A DNA stretch of 64,000 bases, taken from Galactobacter sp052108535 (GTDB lineage Bacteria > Actinomycetota > Actinomycetes > Actinomycetales > Micrococcaceae). The position numbers were made by a program, and so were the translations under genes. How positions within the stretch are numbered: position 1 is the stretch's first letter; every line of letters starts with the position of its first letter. The DNA is taken from contig JBQDZM010000015.1 of NCBI GenBank assembly GCA_052108535.1, positions 1 to 64,000 on the forward strand, written 5' to 3'. Positions 17,929 through 27,181 of the stretch are shown here, in pieces. The notes under the pieces were generated by a model. That model saw nothing but the letters and a program-made list of their open reading frames with translations. It did not search any database and was not told the origin of the DNA.

Positions 17929-20561
17929 GCCGTTGGGTTGGCCGCGGAATCGCCAGCAGCAAGTTCCTCACGCGAGTGCGTGTGCTGCTGGGTGAGCTTC
18001 TCGCCCTCGATGTCCACGTTCGGGATGATCTTGTCCAGCCACTTCGGCAACCACCAGGCGGACTTGCCCAGCAGCGTCATCACGGACGGGATGAGCACCA
18101 GGCGGACCACGAAGGCATCCAGCAAAACGCCAAAGGCCATCGCGAAGCCGATCGGCTTGATCATGGCCATCTCGGAGAAGATGAAGCCGCCGAACACCGA
18201 GATCATGATGACCGCGGCAGCGATCACCACGCTGCGTCCGGCCCGCACGCCACGGACCACGGCCTTTCTGGCCTCCATGCCGTGGGCGTAGGCCTCACGC
18301 ATCCCGGAACCCAGGAAGAACATGTAGTCCATCGCCAGGCCGAAGAGGATGCCGACCAGGATGGTGGGCAGGAAGGACAGGATGGGGGCGGGATTGTCGA
18401 CGCCGAAGAAATCCGACAGCCAACCCCACTGGTACACGGCAACCACCGAACCGAGCGCGGCCAGGTAGGAGAGCACAAAGCCCAGCGTGGCGATCAGCGG
18501 CACCAGCAGCGACCGGAACACCATGATCAGGATCAGCAGGGACAGGCCAACCACGATCACCAGGTAGAGCGGCAGGGATTCCACGATCTTCTCTGACATG
18601 TCGATGTTGGCTGCGGCGGAACCTGCCACACCGATTTCGTACTTATCAGCAAGCGGCCAATCGTCACGCAGGGTGTGAACCAGGTTCTCCGTGCTGGTGG
18701 CCGTGGGGCCGCTCGTCGGGATCAGCTGGAACAGGGCCTTGGAGTTGTCCTCGGAGACCATGGCGGGAACCACGCTGGACACCGACTTGATGCCACTGAG
18801 CTCCTCACCGATGGTGACCTGTGCTTCTTGGGCTTGCGCGTCGCTTAAGCCCTCCGGCAGCTCCGCGAGCACGATCATCTGGGCGTTCTGACCCTCACCG
18901 AACTTGTCGGAGATCTTGTGGTAAGCCACGTACTCGCTGGTGTCATGGCTTGCGGTGCCGTTGCCAGGCAGGTTGGTGCGCATATCGAGTGCCGGCAGGG
19001 CCAAGGTGCCAAGCACCGCGATACCAGCCACGGTCGCGACCGCTGCACCCCACCGCGGGAAGGCCTTGACGTTGCCGACGCTCGCCTTGAGCGCCTCCAC
19101 AGGGTCTGCCGTCTCGGCCTGTTTGCGTTCCTTGCGCTTGAGCACCTTGAACTTGAGCAGGCCCAGAAGCGCCGGTGTCAGCGTAATGGCGATCAATACG
19201 GCGACCACCACCGAAATAGCGCCGACCGTACCCATCAGACCCAGGAACGGAAGCCCGGAGAAGTTCAGGGCCAAGAGGGCGATGACCACGGTGGCCCCAG
19301 CGAAGACCACGGCGTTGCCGGACGTTCCGTTGGCCAGTGCCACGGAGTGCAGCACATCGTTGCCCTGCTTGAGCTGGGTACGGTGACGATTGACGATGAA
19401 CAGCGAATAGTCGATGCCGACCGCAAGCCCCAACATGATGCCGAGCACCGGGGTCACGGATGCGATATCGGTGATATGGCCAATGAGCATGGCGATGCAC
19501 GCGCCGATCCCCACGCCGATGATGGCGGAGATCAAGGGGAGCCCCGCGCCGATCAGGGTTCCCAGCATGACGAACAGGACGACGGCAGCGACGACCACAC
19601 CGACAATCTCGCCAACGCCCACGATGGAGCCGACCTCTGGGGAGCCGGAGAAGTTGAAGGTCACGCCATCGACCTTGGACTCGGCCTTCAGGGAGTACCC
19701 GCGGTCGGAGTCCTGGTTCATGAAGGCGGCCTTCATGGCCTCCTGGTCGGAGGTCTCGACGATGCCGGTGGAGGTATTGAAGGTGAAGTTGATGACAGCG
19801 GTGGTGCCGTCATCCGAGACCATCTTCATGTCCCCGACCAGGTTCATCAGCTTGGAACCATTGGTCAGTTCGGTCTGGCTATCTGCCAGCTTCTTGGTGT
19901 TCTCGGTGACCTGGTCCTGGTTCTTGTCCAGTTCCTTTTGGTTCTTCTCGAGTTCCGCGCTGGCGCCGTCCAACTTGGCCTGCGGTGCTCCGAACTGCTG
20001 CTCGATGATCGCATCCGTGGCGCCCTGTGCCTTGGCGGCGTCCTTGGCCTGATCCAGTTGATCCTGCTGCTTCTTCAGCTCTGCTGCGCCGTCATCCAGC
20101 TGCTTCTGTCCGGCGTCGAGCTGCTTCTGAGCCTTGTCCAGCTCGGTCTTACCGGAATCGAGCTTTTCCTGACCGTCCTTGAGATCCTGCCTCTGCTTGG
20201 CCAGGTCGGCAGTGGTGGCGAACGGATCAGTGGCGGTGGCCGTGTCTCCGTCATTCACCTTCTTGATGAGGTCTGCAATCTCCTGCTTCTGCTGCGACGT
20301 GAACTTCTTGTCGTCATCAGTGGAGACCACCATTTGGGCGGAGTCGGTTCCGCCGGCTTCGTCGGAGGACTTCATGAGCTCTTCGACCTGGGCGGCGACC
20401 TTGGTCGTGGGGGTGTCTCCCACGTCCATAGCCTCGGTCATCTTGACCCCGGAAAGGCCAACGGCGCCTCCGAGGATGATGAGCGCGGCCAGCCATGAGC
20501 CAACAACGGCCCAGCCGTGGCGCGCACACCACTGTCCGATCTTGTACAGGAATTCAGCCAT
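17925..20561 (-). CDS. MMPL/RND-family exporter with a long charged coil
   Basis: 878 residues, ATG 20561 behind CGGAGTACCC. Two halves each with a leading helix (HGWAVVGSWLAALIILGG; WGAAVATVAGIAVLGTLALP) and five clustered membrane segments. RND landmarks include GIDYSLFIVNRHR and AMDYMFFLGSGMREA. The first extracytoplasmic domain (about residues 115-255) is a heptad-like coil rich in Lys, Gln, Asp and Leu, with repeated units of the type KQLDxGQKQLDDG. Coils like this are seen in actinobacterial lipid exporters. Encoded with its TetR downstream. Confidence 0.88.
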   Translation of the reverse strand: MAEFLYKIGQWCARHGWAVVGSWLAALIILGGAVGLSGVKMTEAMDVGDTPTTKVAAQVEELMKSSDEAGGTDSAQMVVSTDDDKKFTSQQKQEIADLIKKVNDGDTATATDPFATTADLAKQRQDLKDGQEKLDSGKTELDKAQKQLDAGQKQLDDGAAELKKQQDQLDQAKDAAKAQGATDAIIEQQFGAPQAKLDGASAELEKNQKELDKNQDQVTENTKKLADSQTELTNGSKLMNLVGDMKMVSDDGTTAVINFTFNTSTGIVETSDQEAMKAAFMNQDSDRGYSLKAESKVDGVTFNFSGSPEVGSIVGVGEIVGVVVAAVVLFVMLGTLIGAGLPLISAIIGVGIGACIAMLIGHITDIASVTPVLGIMLGLAVGIDYSLFIVNRHRTQLKQGNDVLHSVALANGTSGNAVVFAGATVVIALLALNFSGLPFLGLMGTVGAISVVVAVLIAITLTPALLGLLKFKVLKRKERKQAETADPVEALKASVGNVKAFPRWGAAVATVAGIAVLGTLALPALDMRTNLPGNGTASHDTSEYVAYHKISDKFGEGQNAQMIVLAELPEGLSDAQAQEAQVTIGEELSGIKSVSSVVPAMVSEDNSKALFQLIPTSGPTATSTENLVHTLRDDWPLADKYEIGVAGSAAANIDMSEKIVESLPLYLVIVVGLSLLILIMVFRSLLVPLIATLGFVLSYLAALGSVVAVYQWGWLSDFFGVDNPAPILSFLPTILVGILFGLAMDYMFFLGSGMREAYAHGMEARKAVVRGVRAGRSVVIAAAVIMISVFGGFIFSEMAMIKPIGFAMAFGVLLDAFVVRLVLIPSVMTLLGKSAWWLPKWLDKIIPNVDIEGEKLTQQHTHSREELAAGDSAANPTA

Positions 20562-20665
20562 GGGTACTCCGGGTTGGTACGGACGGATGCGGTGGGCCGA
20601 TTGGCCCGAGACGTGAGACAAGTCCGTGGGACCTTGGACGTCGACGTCTCAAGGGCACGGACTTT

Positions 20666-20681
20666 TGAAACAAATGTTACA
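20666..20681. promoter_or_regulatory. Operator-like dyad TGAAACAAATGTTACA upstream of the MMPL operon
   Basis: A 16-bp imperfect palindrome (TGnAACAnnTGTTnCA is symmetric), about 105 bp upstream of the exporter start. A related element, TGAAACACCTGTAACA, lies upstream of the SDR gene at 43039. Confidence 0.6.
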
Positions 20682-20749
20682 CATCCAGAGAGAGGCAGCG
20701 CGAGCGGAGGAATAGTGATACGAACCACAGGTTGCTCTAGGGTGAGTGC

Positions 20750-21325
20750 ATGAGTGACGACGTATCTGCGACCCCGATTCCCCGCCCTGCCGACGATCCA
20801 GAGCCCGTTCCTGCGGAGACTAGGGACTGGACCTTCGTTCTGACTTCAGGGTGCGAAGAGTGCGGTTGGGAGCAGTGGCCAGACGTTGCGTCGCTACGGT
20901 CGGCCTGGGATCGGAATGTGGCTGTGTGGCCGGAGTTGGTCACTGAGGACGGCGCAGCGCAGCGGCCGGATGCCCAGACCTGGTCGGCGCTCGAGTACGG
21001 TGCGCATGTCCGCGACATGGTGCGATTGCTGAGGATTCGGGCCTCCATGATGTTGGAGCGCCACGACCCGGAGTTCTTCAACTGGGACGGGGACGGGGCC
21101 AATGTGGTGCGGCGGGATTGGGCCGCCAACCCACAGGAGCTAGCCGTGGATCTGCGCAGGGCGGCGGAGGAGACCGGCAGCTTCCTCGATTCCCTCACGA
21201 AGGACCAGTTGGAACGAAATGGTCATCGTGGCGATGGTGCTCCGTTCTCCGTCCTCACGCTGTGGCAGTACATGGGCCACGATGTGGAGCATCACGTCTG
21301 GGATGTGGTGGGTCGCCGCGCCTGA
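20750..21325 (+). CDS. DinB / mycothiol-dependent-transferase-like protein
   Basis: 191 residues; ATG 20750 six bases after TAGGGT (20738-20743), so probably leaderless. Four-helix DinB fold signs: a helix with SALEYGAHVRDMVRLLRIRA, a middle stretch NWDGDGANVVRRDWA, and a C-terminal WQYMGHDVEHHVWDV. The His residues in EYGAH and GHDVEHH would form the metal site. Family members use mycothiol or bacillithiol as thiol cofactor or detoxify electrophiles; the specific reaction is unknown. Confidence 0.75.
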   Translation: MSDDVSATPIPRPADDPEPVPAETRDWTFVLTSGCEECGWEQWPDVASLRSAWDRNVAVWPELVTEDGAAQRPDAQTWSALEYGAHVRDMVRLLRIRASMMLERHDPEFFNWDGDGANVVRRDWAANPQELAVDLRRAAEETGSFLDSLTKDQLERNGHRGDGAPFSVLTLWQYMGHDVEHHVWDVVGRRA

Positions 21326-21330
21326 CACCC

Positions 21331-21398
21331 TACGGTGAATGCTCCACATTACGGTGCTGAGTGGGACAACAGCACCGTCATCTGGAGCATCCACCGTA
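21331..21398. repeat. Long imperfect inverted repeat (29-bp arms)
   Basis: 21331-21359 pairs with 21370-21398 at 26 of 29 positions around a 10-base loop, between the convergent DinB gene and the broken lysR. Each arm contains ACGGTG twice. It may be a terminator, but the length and internal repetition also suit a small repetitive element. Confidence 0.75.
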
Positions 21399-21416
21399 AT
21401 CTGGTGCACCGCCGAA

Positions 21417-22286
21417 TTAGGTGAGTTCCTGGGCAATCTCCAAAAGCCCTGCGATCAAGGGGGAGCGTTCCCCCCGACGCCAGTACAGCCGGTGCACAAT
21501 CTTGGGGGCATCCAAGATCGGGATGAAGGCTAGCCCGCGAGGAACCACGTTCTCCCGGATGGCGGTTCCGGCCAGGTTCACGGCCTGCCCAACCCGGACC
21601 GTCTCCACGACCTCTTCGAAGCTGCGGGCCGAGCGCAGCGTGGAGGGATGTCTACCCAGAGCTGTGGCGATCGGGGCGAGCCAACGTCCGGATCCCTCGG
21701 TGTCGGTGGTGGTCACGAAGGTCTCGTCACCGAGTTGGGCCAAGTGGACTCCTCCGGTCCGGGCGGCCAACGGATGCCCCGAGGCCACCAGGAGGACCGC
21801 GTCCTCGGAGCCGTAGATCTCAGCCTCCAGATCCGCGGCCGCCGGGACGTCGGGTTCGGCCACGAAGGCACAGTCCAGGCGGCCTCCGGACACGAGTCCC
21901 GCCCAGTCTCCGAGGCCAACGCGCTGGGGACTCCAATGCACTTGCGGAAAACGTTCGGCTGCCAGCCGTAATGCGGTGTCCACCGCTTCGCTCGGCACGG
22001 AAACGCCGACCTAGAGGGTGGGGGTGGTGCCGCCCAGGATCCAGTCCTCCACCCGATCCATGCTGTTCACAGTGCGGGAGGCCAGGGGGAGCAGTTCGGC
22101 CGCGGCGTCGGTCAGGGCGACCGATCGAGGGCTGCGTTCCAGCAGTCGTCGGCCCACGATCTTCTCCAGTGTGGCCACGGTCTCTGACAGCGAGGACGGG
22201 GAGACGCCGAGGGTCTCGGCTGCGCGCGTGAAGTGACGCTCGCGGGCCACGGCGAGGAAGCAGCGCAGCTGGTGGACGGTGGCCAT
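21417..22286 (-). pseudogene. LysR-family regulator interrupted by an in-frame amber codon
   Basis: The frame from ATG 22286 starts MATVHQLRCFLAVARERHFT (wHTH) and runs to a TAG at 22013-22011, in the expected inter-domain position (TTPTL, stop, VGVSVPSEAVDTALRLA). The effector domain continues in the same frame to 21417, ending LLEIAQELT. One base change would restore a full protein of about 289 residues, so the lesion is recent, or an error or strain variant. It may once have regulated the adjacent cupin/esterase or dehydrogenase genes. Confidence 0.85.
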
Positions 22287-22330
22287 GGGACCATCCTGCC
22301 ACCGGCCGTGGGGCCGCGACGAACGCACCA

Positions 22331-22386
22331 ATGCCCGACGCCGCAGGTCCCGTTTCGTGCGAAAGGGGACCCGCGTCGTCGGGCAT
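22331..22386. terminator. Terminator-like hairpin built from two inverted copies of the iterated word
   Basis: ATGCCCGACG (22331-22340) and its exact complement CGTCGGGCAT (22377-22386) form the base of a long stem; inside, GGTCCC and GGGACC plus a TTTC/GAAA stretch extend it to a CGTGCG loop with a few mismatches. It lies downstream of the cupin gene (ends 22410) and upstream of the broken lysR. Confidence 0.75.
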
Positions 22387-22409
22387 GGGACCGGCCTACG
22401 GCCGGGGGG

Positions 22410-23501
22410 TCAGATGCCCAGCGCGCGCTCCCGGGCCGGCGGCGGGCCCACCACGGTCACGTCGAGCTCAGGGTGCGCCTGCATCGCAGCGGGCATGGTC
22501 ATTGGGTCGATGAGGCCCTCGGTGTAGACGAGCGCGCCCTTGGGGTCCTGCGAGGTGACGTCGAAGAACGGCTCGAAGATGTCTCCGGTGAGCAGGCCGA
22601 GCATGCGGGTGTTGTGCGCGGCCAGGGAGAAGGAGTGGATGGTGCCGGCGGGGGCGTGCAGGAAGTCGCCCTCGGTCAGCAGGACCTCGTGCCCGTTGAC
22701 GTGGAGCCAGATGCGGCCGGAGAGGCAGATGAAGTTCTCCGTGTGCAGGGAGTGGAAGTGGCGGATGATGTAGGGCTGCGGTGCGCCCAGGGTCTCCACC
22801 GCGAAGTACTTGCGATCCGTGTTGGCCGGGCGGGCGGCGAACGCGTTGATCGCGTCTGGCCACTCGCTCTGCTCGCCCCGGCCGCCGGCCAGGACGTAGG
22901 GGGTGTTTCCGCCAGGCAGCGCGTCGTGGCCGCCGGCGTCGGCCACGGGCACCAGACCTCCAGCCAGGACGTCGTCTGGCAGGGGGCGCTCCTCGGGGGT
23001 GGCGCCACCGGGCAGGACCAGCCGGCCGGTGTCGCCATGGGCGGGGTAGACGTGAGCATCGGTGGACTCACCGTCTGACAGGATCGCATCGAGCGCGCCC
23101 GCATCGGCCGAGAAGAACAGCAGCTTGGTCAGGTGCGAGAGGGCACGGTAGGCAAACGGCGTGCCCGCAGGCACGTGCACGGAGCCACCGGCGTTGACCA
23201 CGCGCGTGCCCTCCGGCAGCCACACCTGGACGGAGCCGTCGGAGACGAAATAGGAGCGCTGGTGCGTCGGCAGCGTGTGCCAAGGCGTCAGGACACCGCG
23301 GGGTGCCAGGATCCACGCGGCGTCGAAGATACCGCCGGTGTCAGACCCGCGCGCCACGACGGTGTAGAGCTGCCCGTCCACTTCGCGGCGCAACCCTTCA
23401 CCGTTGGCGACGTAGTAGGGGAGGGGTTCGCCGGGGAGCTCATTGATGAGCGGTGCAACGGCGTGCATCGCCTCGAGGTCGAGGCCCTGGGGTGCGTGCA
23501 T
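22410..23501 (-). CDS. Bicupin dioxygenase, quercetin 2,3-dioxygenase-like
   Basis: 363 residues. The C-terminal cupin has full metal ligands: HFHSLHTENFICLSG gives His, His and Glu, and APAGTIHSFSL gives the last His. The N-terminal cupin (PWHTLPTHQRSYFVSDG and VPAGTPFAYRALSH) keeps only some of them. This two-cupin arrangement fits QdoI-type flavonol 2,4-dioxygenases, which open the flavonol ring and release CO. Followed 44 bp upstream by an esterase in the same direction, fitting cleavage of the depside or acyl products (inference). The substrate is not proven by sequence. Confidence 0.75.
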   Translation of the reverse strand: MHAPQGLDLEAMHAVAPLINELPGEPLPYYVANGEGLRREVDGQLYTVVARGSDTGGIFDAAWILAPRGVLTPWHTLPTHQRSYFVSDGSVQVWLPEGTRVVNAGGSVHVPAGTPFAYRALSHLTKLLFFSADAGALDAILSDGESTDAHVYPAHGDTGRLVLPGGATPEERPLPDDVLAGGLVPVADAGGHDALPGGNTPYVLAGGRGEQSEWPDAINAFAARPANTDRKYFAVETLGAPQPYIIRHFHSLHTENFICLSGRIWLHVNGHEVLLTEGDFLHAPAGTIHSFSLAAHNTRMLGLLTGDIFEPFFDVTSQDPKGALVYTEGLIDPMTMPAAMQAHPELDVTVVGPPPARERALGI

Positions 23502-23545
23502 GAGTTTTCTCCTGCTTGTGTGGTGGTCGTGAGTCGGTGGCGCCG

Positions 23546-24484
23546 TCAGGCGGACAGGGTCCGCTTGAGGAAGTTCAGCGCGTCAGCGAAGGAGTAGGTG
23601 GTGCGTTCCGGGGTCGGTGCCCCGTCGATGGTCCACTCGGCTGCGGTGGGTTCCTCTGCCATGAGGCGCCCCTCCTCTAGTGCTGCCGGGGTGGGGACGT
23701 CCGGTCGTCCGGGCGGGTTGAGGAAACCGTGGTTGTAGCCGGGGAGGACGGCCAGTTCCACGGGGATCCCGGCGGCGGCCAGCGCGTCGTTGAGGCGGGT
23801 GGACTGGTTCACGGGGACCAGGGAGTCGGACCCGCCGTGAGCCAGGTGGAACGGCGGGGCGGTGGGCGCGGCCTCCGCGACGTAGGTCAGGGGTGAGGCC
23901 GCGGCCGCGGCCTCCGGGCGTTCCTCCGGCAAGCCGCCGATGAAGCGGGCTTCGGGGGACCCTGCCCTGCGTTCCGCTGGGGCGTTCTCCACCACGGTCG
24001 TCAGGTCCACGGGCGGGTAGCCCGCCGCCGCGGCGGCGAGACGGGGGCTTGGTTGGCCAGCGACGTCGGGCTCCTCCCCTGGCACCAGGGCCAGGTGCCC
24101 GGTGACCCCCGCGAGGGCGGCCAGGTGTCCACCGGCCGACGAACCCCACGTGGCGATGCGGGTGCCGTCGAGCCCGTAGTCGGCAGCGTGGGCGGCCAAC
24201 CAGCGGATGGCGGCGCGGACATCCAGCCAGGCTGCGGGGAAGATCTCCTCGCCGGAGAGTCGGTAGTCGAGCGAGGCGAAGGCCAAGCCGGTCTGTGCCG
24301 CGAACTCCTCCAGGTTGGGGGCCAGGGTGCGATCGCCCGTCCACCAGCCGCCGCCGTGCAGCCAGATCACCACCGGTGCGGGCGTCTGCGTCGCAGGGAT
24401 CACGAGATCCAGCAGCAGAGGCTCCTCGCGGTGGGCGGGGCTGGAGTAGGGCACGGCGTCGTGCCTAGAGACCGCATACGTCAT
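23546..24484 (-). CDS. Alpha/beta hydrolase, carboxylesterase family
   Basis: 312 residues from ATG 24484 (MTYAVSRHDAVPYSSP); a longer frame to 24520 adds an unlikely leader. Oxyanion motif WLHGGGWWTGDRT, nucleophile Ser in ATWGSSAGGHLAAL, and a C-terminal GYNHGF for the His; the acid lies in HGGSDSLVPVNQS. Family members cut esters of small acids. First gene of an operon with the quercetinase-like cupin. Confidence 0.8.
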   Translation of the reverse strand: MTYAVSRHDAVPYSSPAHREEPLLLDLVIPATQTPAPVVIWLHGGGWWTGDRTLAPNLEEFAAQTGLAFASLDYRLSGEEIFPAAWLDVRAAIRWLAAHAADYGLDGTRIATWGSSAGGHLAALAGVTGHLALVPGEEPDVAGQPSPRLAAAAAGYPPVDLTTVVENAPAERRAGSPEARFIGGLPEERPEAAAAASPLTYVAEAAPTAPPFHLAHGGSDSLVPVNQSTRLNDALAAAGIPVELAVLPGYNHGFLNPPGRPDVPTPAALEEGRLMAEEPTAAEWTIDGAPTPERTTYSFADALNFLKRTLSA

Positions 24485-24539
24485 GGGTTCATCTTGGCGG
24501 GTATATGTGTCCGGCGCCACAAGGGTTCAACGAAACCAT

Positions 24540-24556
24540 ATTCGGGTGACCCGAAT
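24540..24556. promoter_or_regulatory. Perfect palindrome ATTCGGGTGACCCGAAT
   Basis: A 17-bp perfect dyad with a single central base, in the gap between the divergent esterase (start 24484) and dehydrogenase (start 24647). A second G/C-rich inverted repeat (CGGCTC/GAGCCG) follows. It is a strong operator candidate; the protein that binds is unknown. Confidence 0.75.
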
Positions 24557-24646
24557 GTTCGGCTCTCCCGAGGGCGAGCCGTAGTGTGGAAGCGATGGGC
24601 AGCGTCGCCCTGTGCTCTCGATCCCAGCTGACCCTTGGAGGTAACC

Positions 24647-25681
24647 ATGCGCGCCACGACCATCCATGCCCCGCACGACGTCCGGGTGGAGGACACGGTG
24701 CACCCGAGCATCGAACAGCCCACCGACGCCATCCTGAAAGTGGAGGCGGCCTGCGTGTGTGGCTCCGACCTCTGGACCTATCGCGGGATCAACGACATCC
24801 CCCGGCCCCGACGGATGGGCCATGAGTACGCCGGCACCATCACCGAGTTGGGGCCAGAAACCGCGGCCCTGAACCCGGCGCTACAGGTGGGTGACTTCGT
24901 GGTGGGCTCCTTCTGCACCTCGGAGAACACCTGCGAGGTCTGCCAGGCCGGCTTCCAGTCCGTGTGCCCCAACGGGCACGGGGTGGGTCAGGCGCAGGCC
25001 GAATACGTGCGGGTTCCGGATGCAGCGGGCACGCTCGTGGTGGTCCCCGGAGGTAAGCCCTCCGACCCCGACCTGCTGTTGTCCCTGCTGGCCGCCTCCG
25101 ACGTCTTCGGTACCGGCTGGTTCGCAGCCGACTCGGCTGGCGCCGCGCCGGGCAAGACGATCGCCGTGGTGGGCGACGGCGCGGTGGGACTACTCGGCGT
25201 CCTCTCCGCCCGCGCCATGGGCGCCACCCGGATCATCGTTTTCTCCCGTCACCCCGACCGACAGGCACTGGCCCGCGAGTTCGGGGCCACCGACATCGTC
25301 GAACTGCGCGGGGACGACGGCGCCGCCGCCGTGAAGGAACTGACCGACGGGTACGGCGCGCACGGCGTGATCGAGGCCGTGGGCACCCAGGAATCCATGC
25401 TGCAGGCCATCCACTCGGCCCGCCCGGGCGGCAAGGTCGGCTTCGTCGGGGTGTCCCACGACGTCAACATCCCTGGAGAGCTGCTCTTCCGCACCGGCGT
25501 GCAGATCGCCGGGGGCGTGGCACCGGTGCGGCGCTACCTCCCGCAGCTGATCACGCTGATCCTGGAGGGCAAGGTAAACCCCGGGCGCGTGTTCACCAGG
25601 ACTCGTCCGCTGGACGAGGCGCCGATGGCCTATGCGGACATGGACGAGCGGCGCGAGATCAAGGTTGCGCTGATCCCGTGA
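24647..25681 (+). CDS. Zinc-dependent alcohol dehydrogenase, MDR superfamily
   Basis: 344 residues from ATG 24647 behind GGAGG. Catalytic zinc ligands are visible: Cys in VCGSDLWTY, and GHEYAG for His-Glu. Structural zinc cysteines are reduced to ENTCEVCQAGFQSVCPN. Rossmann motif AVVGDGAVGLLGVLSARAMG, then FSRHPDRQALA for cofactor choice. It oxidises a small alcohol or sugar alcohol with NAD(P). Divergent from the cupin/esterase operon and sharing its palindrome. Confidence 0.88.
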   Translation: MRATTIHAPHDVRVEDTVHPSIEQPTDAILKVEAACVCGSDLWTYRGINDIPRPRRMGHEYAGTITELGPETAALNPALQVGDFVVGSFCTSENTCEVCQAGFQSVCPNGHGVGQAQAEYVRVPDAAGTLVVVPGGKPSDPDLLLSLLAASDVFGTGWFAADSAGAAPGKTIAVVGDGAVGLLGVLSARAMGATRIIVFSRHPDRQALAREFGATDIVELRGDDGAAAVKELTDGYGAHGVIEAVGTQESMLQAIHSARPGGKVGFVGVSHDVNIPGELLFRTGVQIAGGVAPVRRYLPQLITLILEGKVNPGRVFTRTRPLDEAPMAYADMDERREIKVALIP

Positions 25682-25695
25682 GTGGGCGTGGTGGT

Positions 25696-27084
25696 TCAGA
25701 TCGAAACTAGGAGCAGGGTGGTCCCGAAAACCACTCCTGAAGCGATCAGGGCGACGGTGGTGTAGCCCAGGATGTCTCGCATCTTCAGGCCGGCGATGGC
25801 CAGGATCGGGATGGCCCAGAAGGGTTGCACCATGCTGGTCCACTGGTCTCCGTAGGCGATGGCCATGACGGTGATGGCGGGGTCCACGCCCAGTTCCGCG
25901 CCCGCGGAGAGCAGCATGGGGCCCTGCACCGCGAACTGGCCTCCACCGGAGGGGATGAAGAAGTTCACGATGCCTGCGGAGAGGAAGGCCAGGACGCCGA
26001 AGGTGGTGGGATTGGAGATCGTGATGAACCAGTCGGACAGGATCTGCACCAGGCCGGAACCGACCATGATGCCCAGGATTCCGGCATAGAGGGGGAACTG
26101 CAGCAGAATCTCTCCGACGTTGCCTGCGGCCTTCTGGGTGAGCTGGATCAGTTCACGGGGGTTCTTGACCAGCAGCAGGATCAGGGTCAGGAAGCTCCAG
26201 TTCACGGTGTCCAGGGTGAGGCTGCCTCCACCGATGAAGTGCATGACCAGATAAGTACCGAGCAGGGCACCCAACACCAGGGTCAGGATGCGGCTGACGT
26301 CCAGGCGGTCCGCGGGGGTCTCGACGGTGTTGTCGACTTCTTCTACAGCTTCACGCAGGTCGACGTCGAGCTCTTTGATCTTGTCGCCACGTCGCGGCGC
26401 CACCAGGAAGAGGGACAGGGCCACCGCGACGATGGTGACGGCAATGGCGATCAGGTTCCAGGGGGAGAAGACGGTCTCCGTGATGGGCAGGGTCTTGTCC
26501 CCGAGGGGCCCGTACAGGAACGAGTCCTTGGTTGCCGCGGTGAGCGGGCCGGAGGCGGAGTAGCCCATATGCCACACGACGAAGCCAGAGAATCCTGCGG
26601 CCACCAGCATGGGGAAGTGGAGTCGCAGTCCACGTTTACGCCCCTGGTGCGCCACTTCGCGGGCGAGCAGGCCGCCCACCACCAGGCCCAGTCCCCACGT
26701 GATGAGGTTGGCCAGCGCGGCAACGATGAACACGAACACGTAGGCCGTGAGTTCCGAGCGCGGAATGCCGCCCAGGAATTGGAGTCCGCGGCGGATCGGG
26801 CCAGTGTTGGCCAGGATGTTGCCGAGCAGCAGGATCAGGGCCATCTGCGTGATGAAGGCAAGGAGGCCGGACAGGCCGTCGCCCCAGAGCGTGACCACTT
26901 GCCCCGCCGACGTGTCCGTCAGTGTGAGCGCCAGGATGACCACCAAGAAGGTGAGCAGGATGGCGAAGACCACGGAGGACGGCATGAGCCGTTCCACCAC
27001 AGTGTTGATGGGGCGCATGGCGCGGGAAAGCAGCGTTCCCTCTTTGGCGGTCTTCTTGGCAGGTGTCGTCTCTGACGATGACAA
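25696..27084 (-). CDS. Short-chain fatty-acid transporter, AtoE family
   Basis: 462 residues; the start is TTG 27084 (MSSSETTPAK), eight bases after CGGAG. About a dozen membrane segments, with the family signature NFFIPSGGGQFAVQGPMLL and FWAIPILAIAGLKMRDILGY. A charged cytoplasmic loop (about 220-255) holds APRRGDKIKELDVDLREAVE. AtoE proteins take up acetoacetate, butyrate and similar acids. It is followed upstream by two more transporters on the same strand. Confidence 0.85.
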   Translation of the reverse strand: MSSSETTPAKKTAKEGTLLSRAMRPINTVVERLMPSSVVFAILLTFLVVILALTLTDTSAGQVVTLWGDGLSGLLAFITQMALILLLGNILANTGPIRRGLQFLGGIPRSELTAYVFVFIVAALANLITWGLGLVVGGLLAREVAHQGRKRGLRLHFPMLVAAGFSGFVVWHMGYSASGPLTAATKDSFLYGPLGDKTLPITETVFSPWNLIAIAVTIVAVALSLFLVAPRRGDKIKELDVDLREAVEEVDNTVETPADRLDVSRILTLVLGALLGTYLVMHFIGGGSLTLDTVNWSFLTLILLLVKNPRELIQLTQKAAGNVGEILLQFPLYAGILGIMVGSGLVQILSDWFITISNPTTFGVLAFLSAGIVNFFIPSGGGQFAVQGPMLLSAGAELGVDPAITVMAIAYGDQWTSMVQPFWAIPILAIAGLKMRDILGYTTVALIASGVVFGTTLLLVSI

Positions 27085-27181
27085 GTGAGCATCTCCGGAA
27101 AGTGGGGTGACTGAGCGGGGCTAAAAGCCCCCAGAGAGTCTAGTCACGCAGTCCGGCCGAAGATCTCGGCGGGGTTCCTGG

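Noticed and set aside
18918..20498. 526-codon plus-strand frame rich in His, Asp and Gly
   Set aside because: Antisense of the MMPL exporter; composition is that of a shadow.
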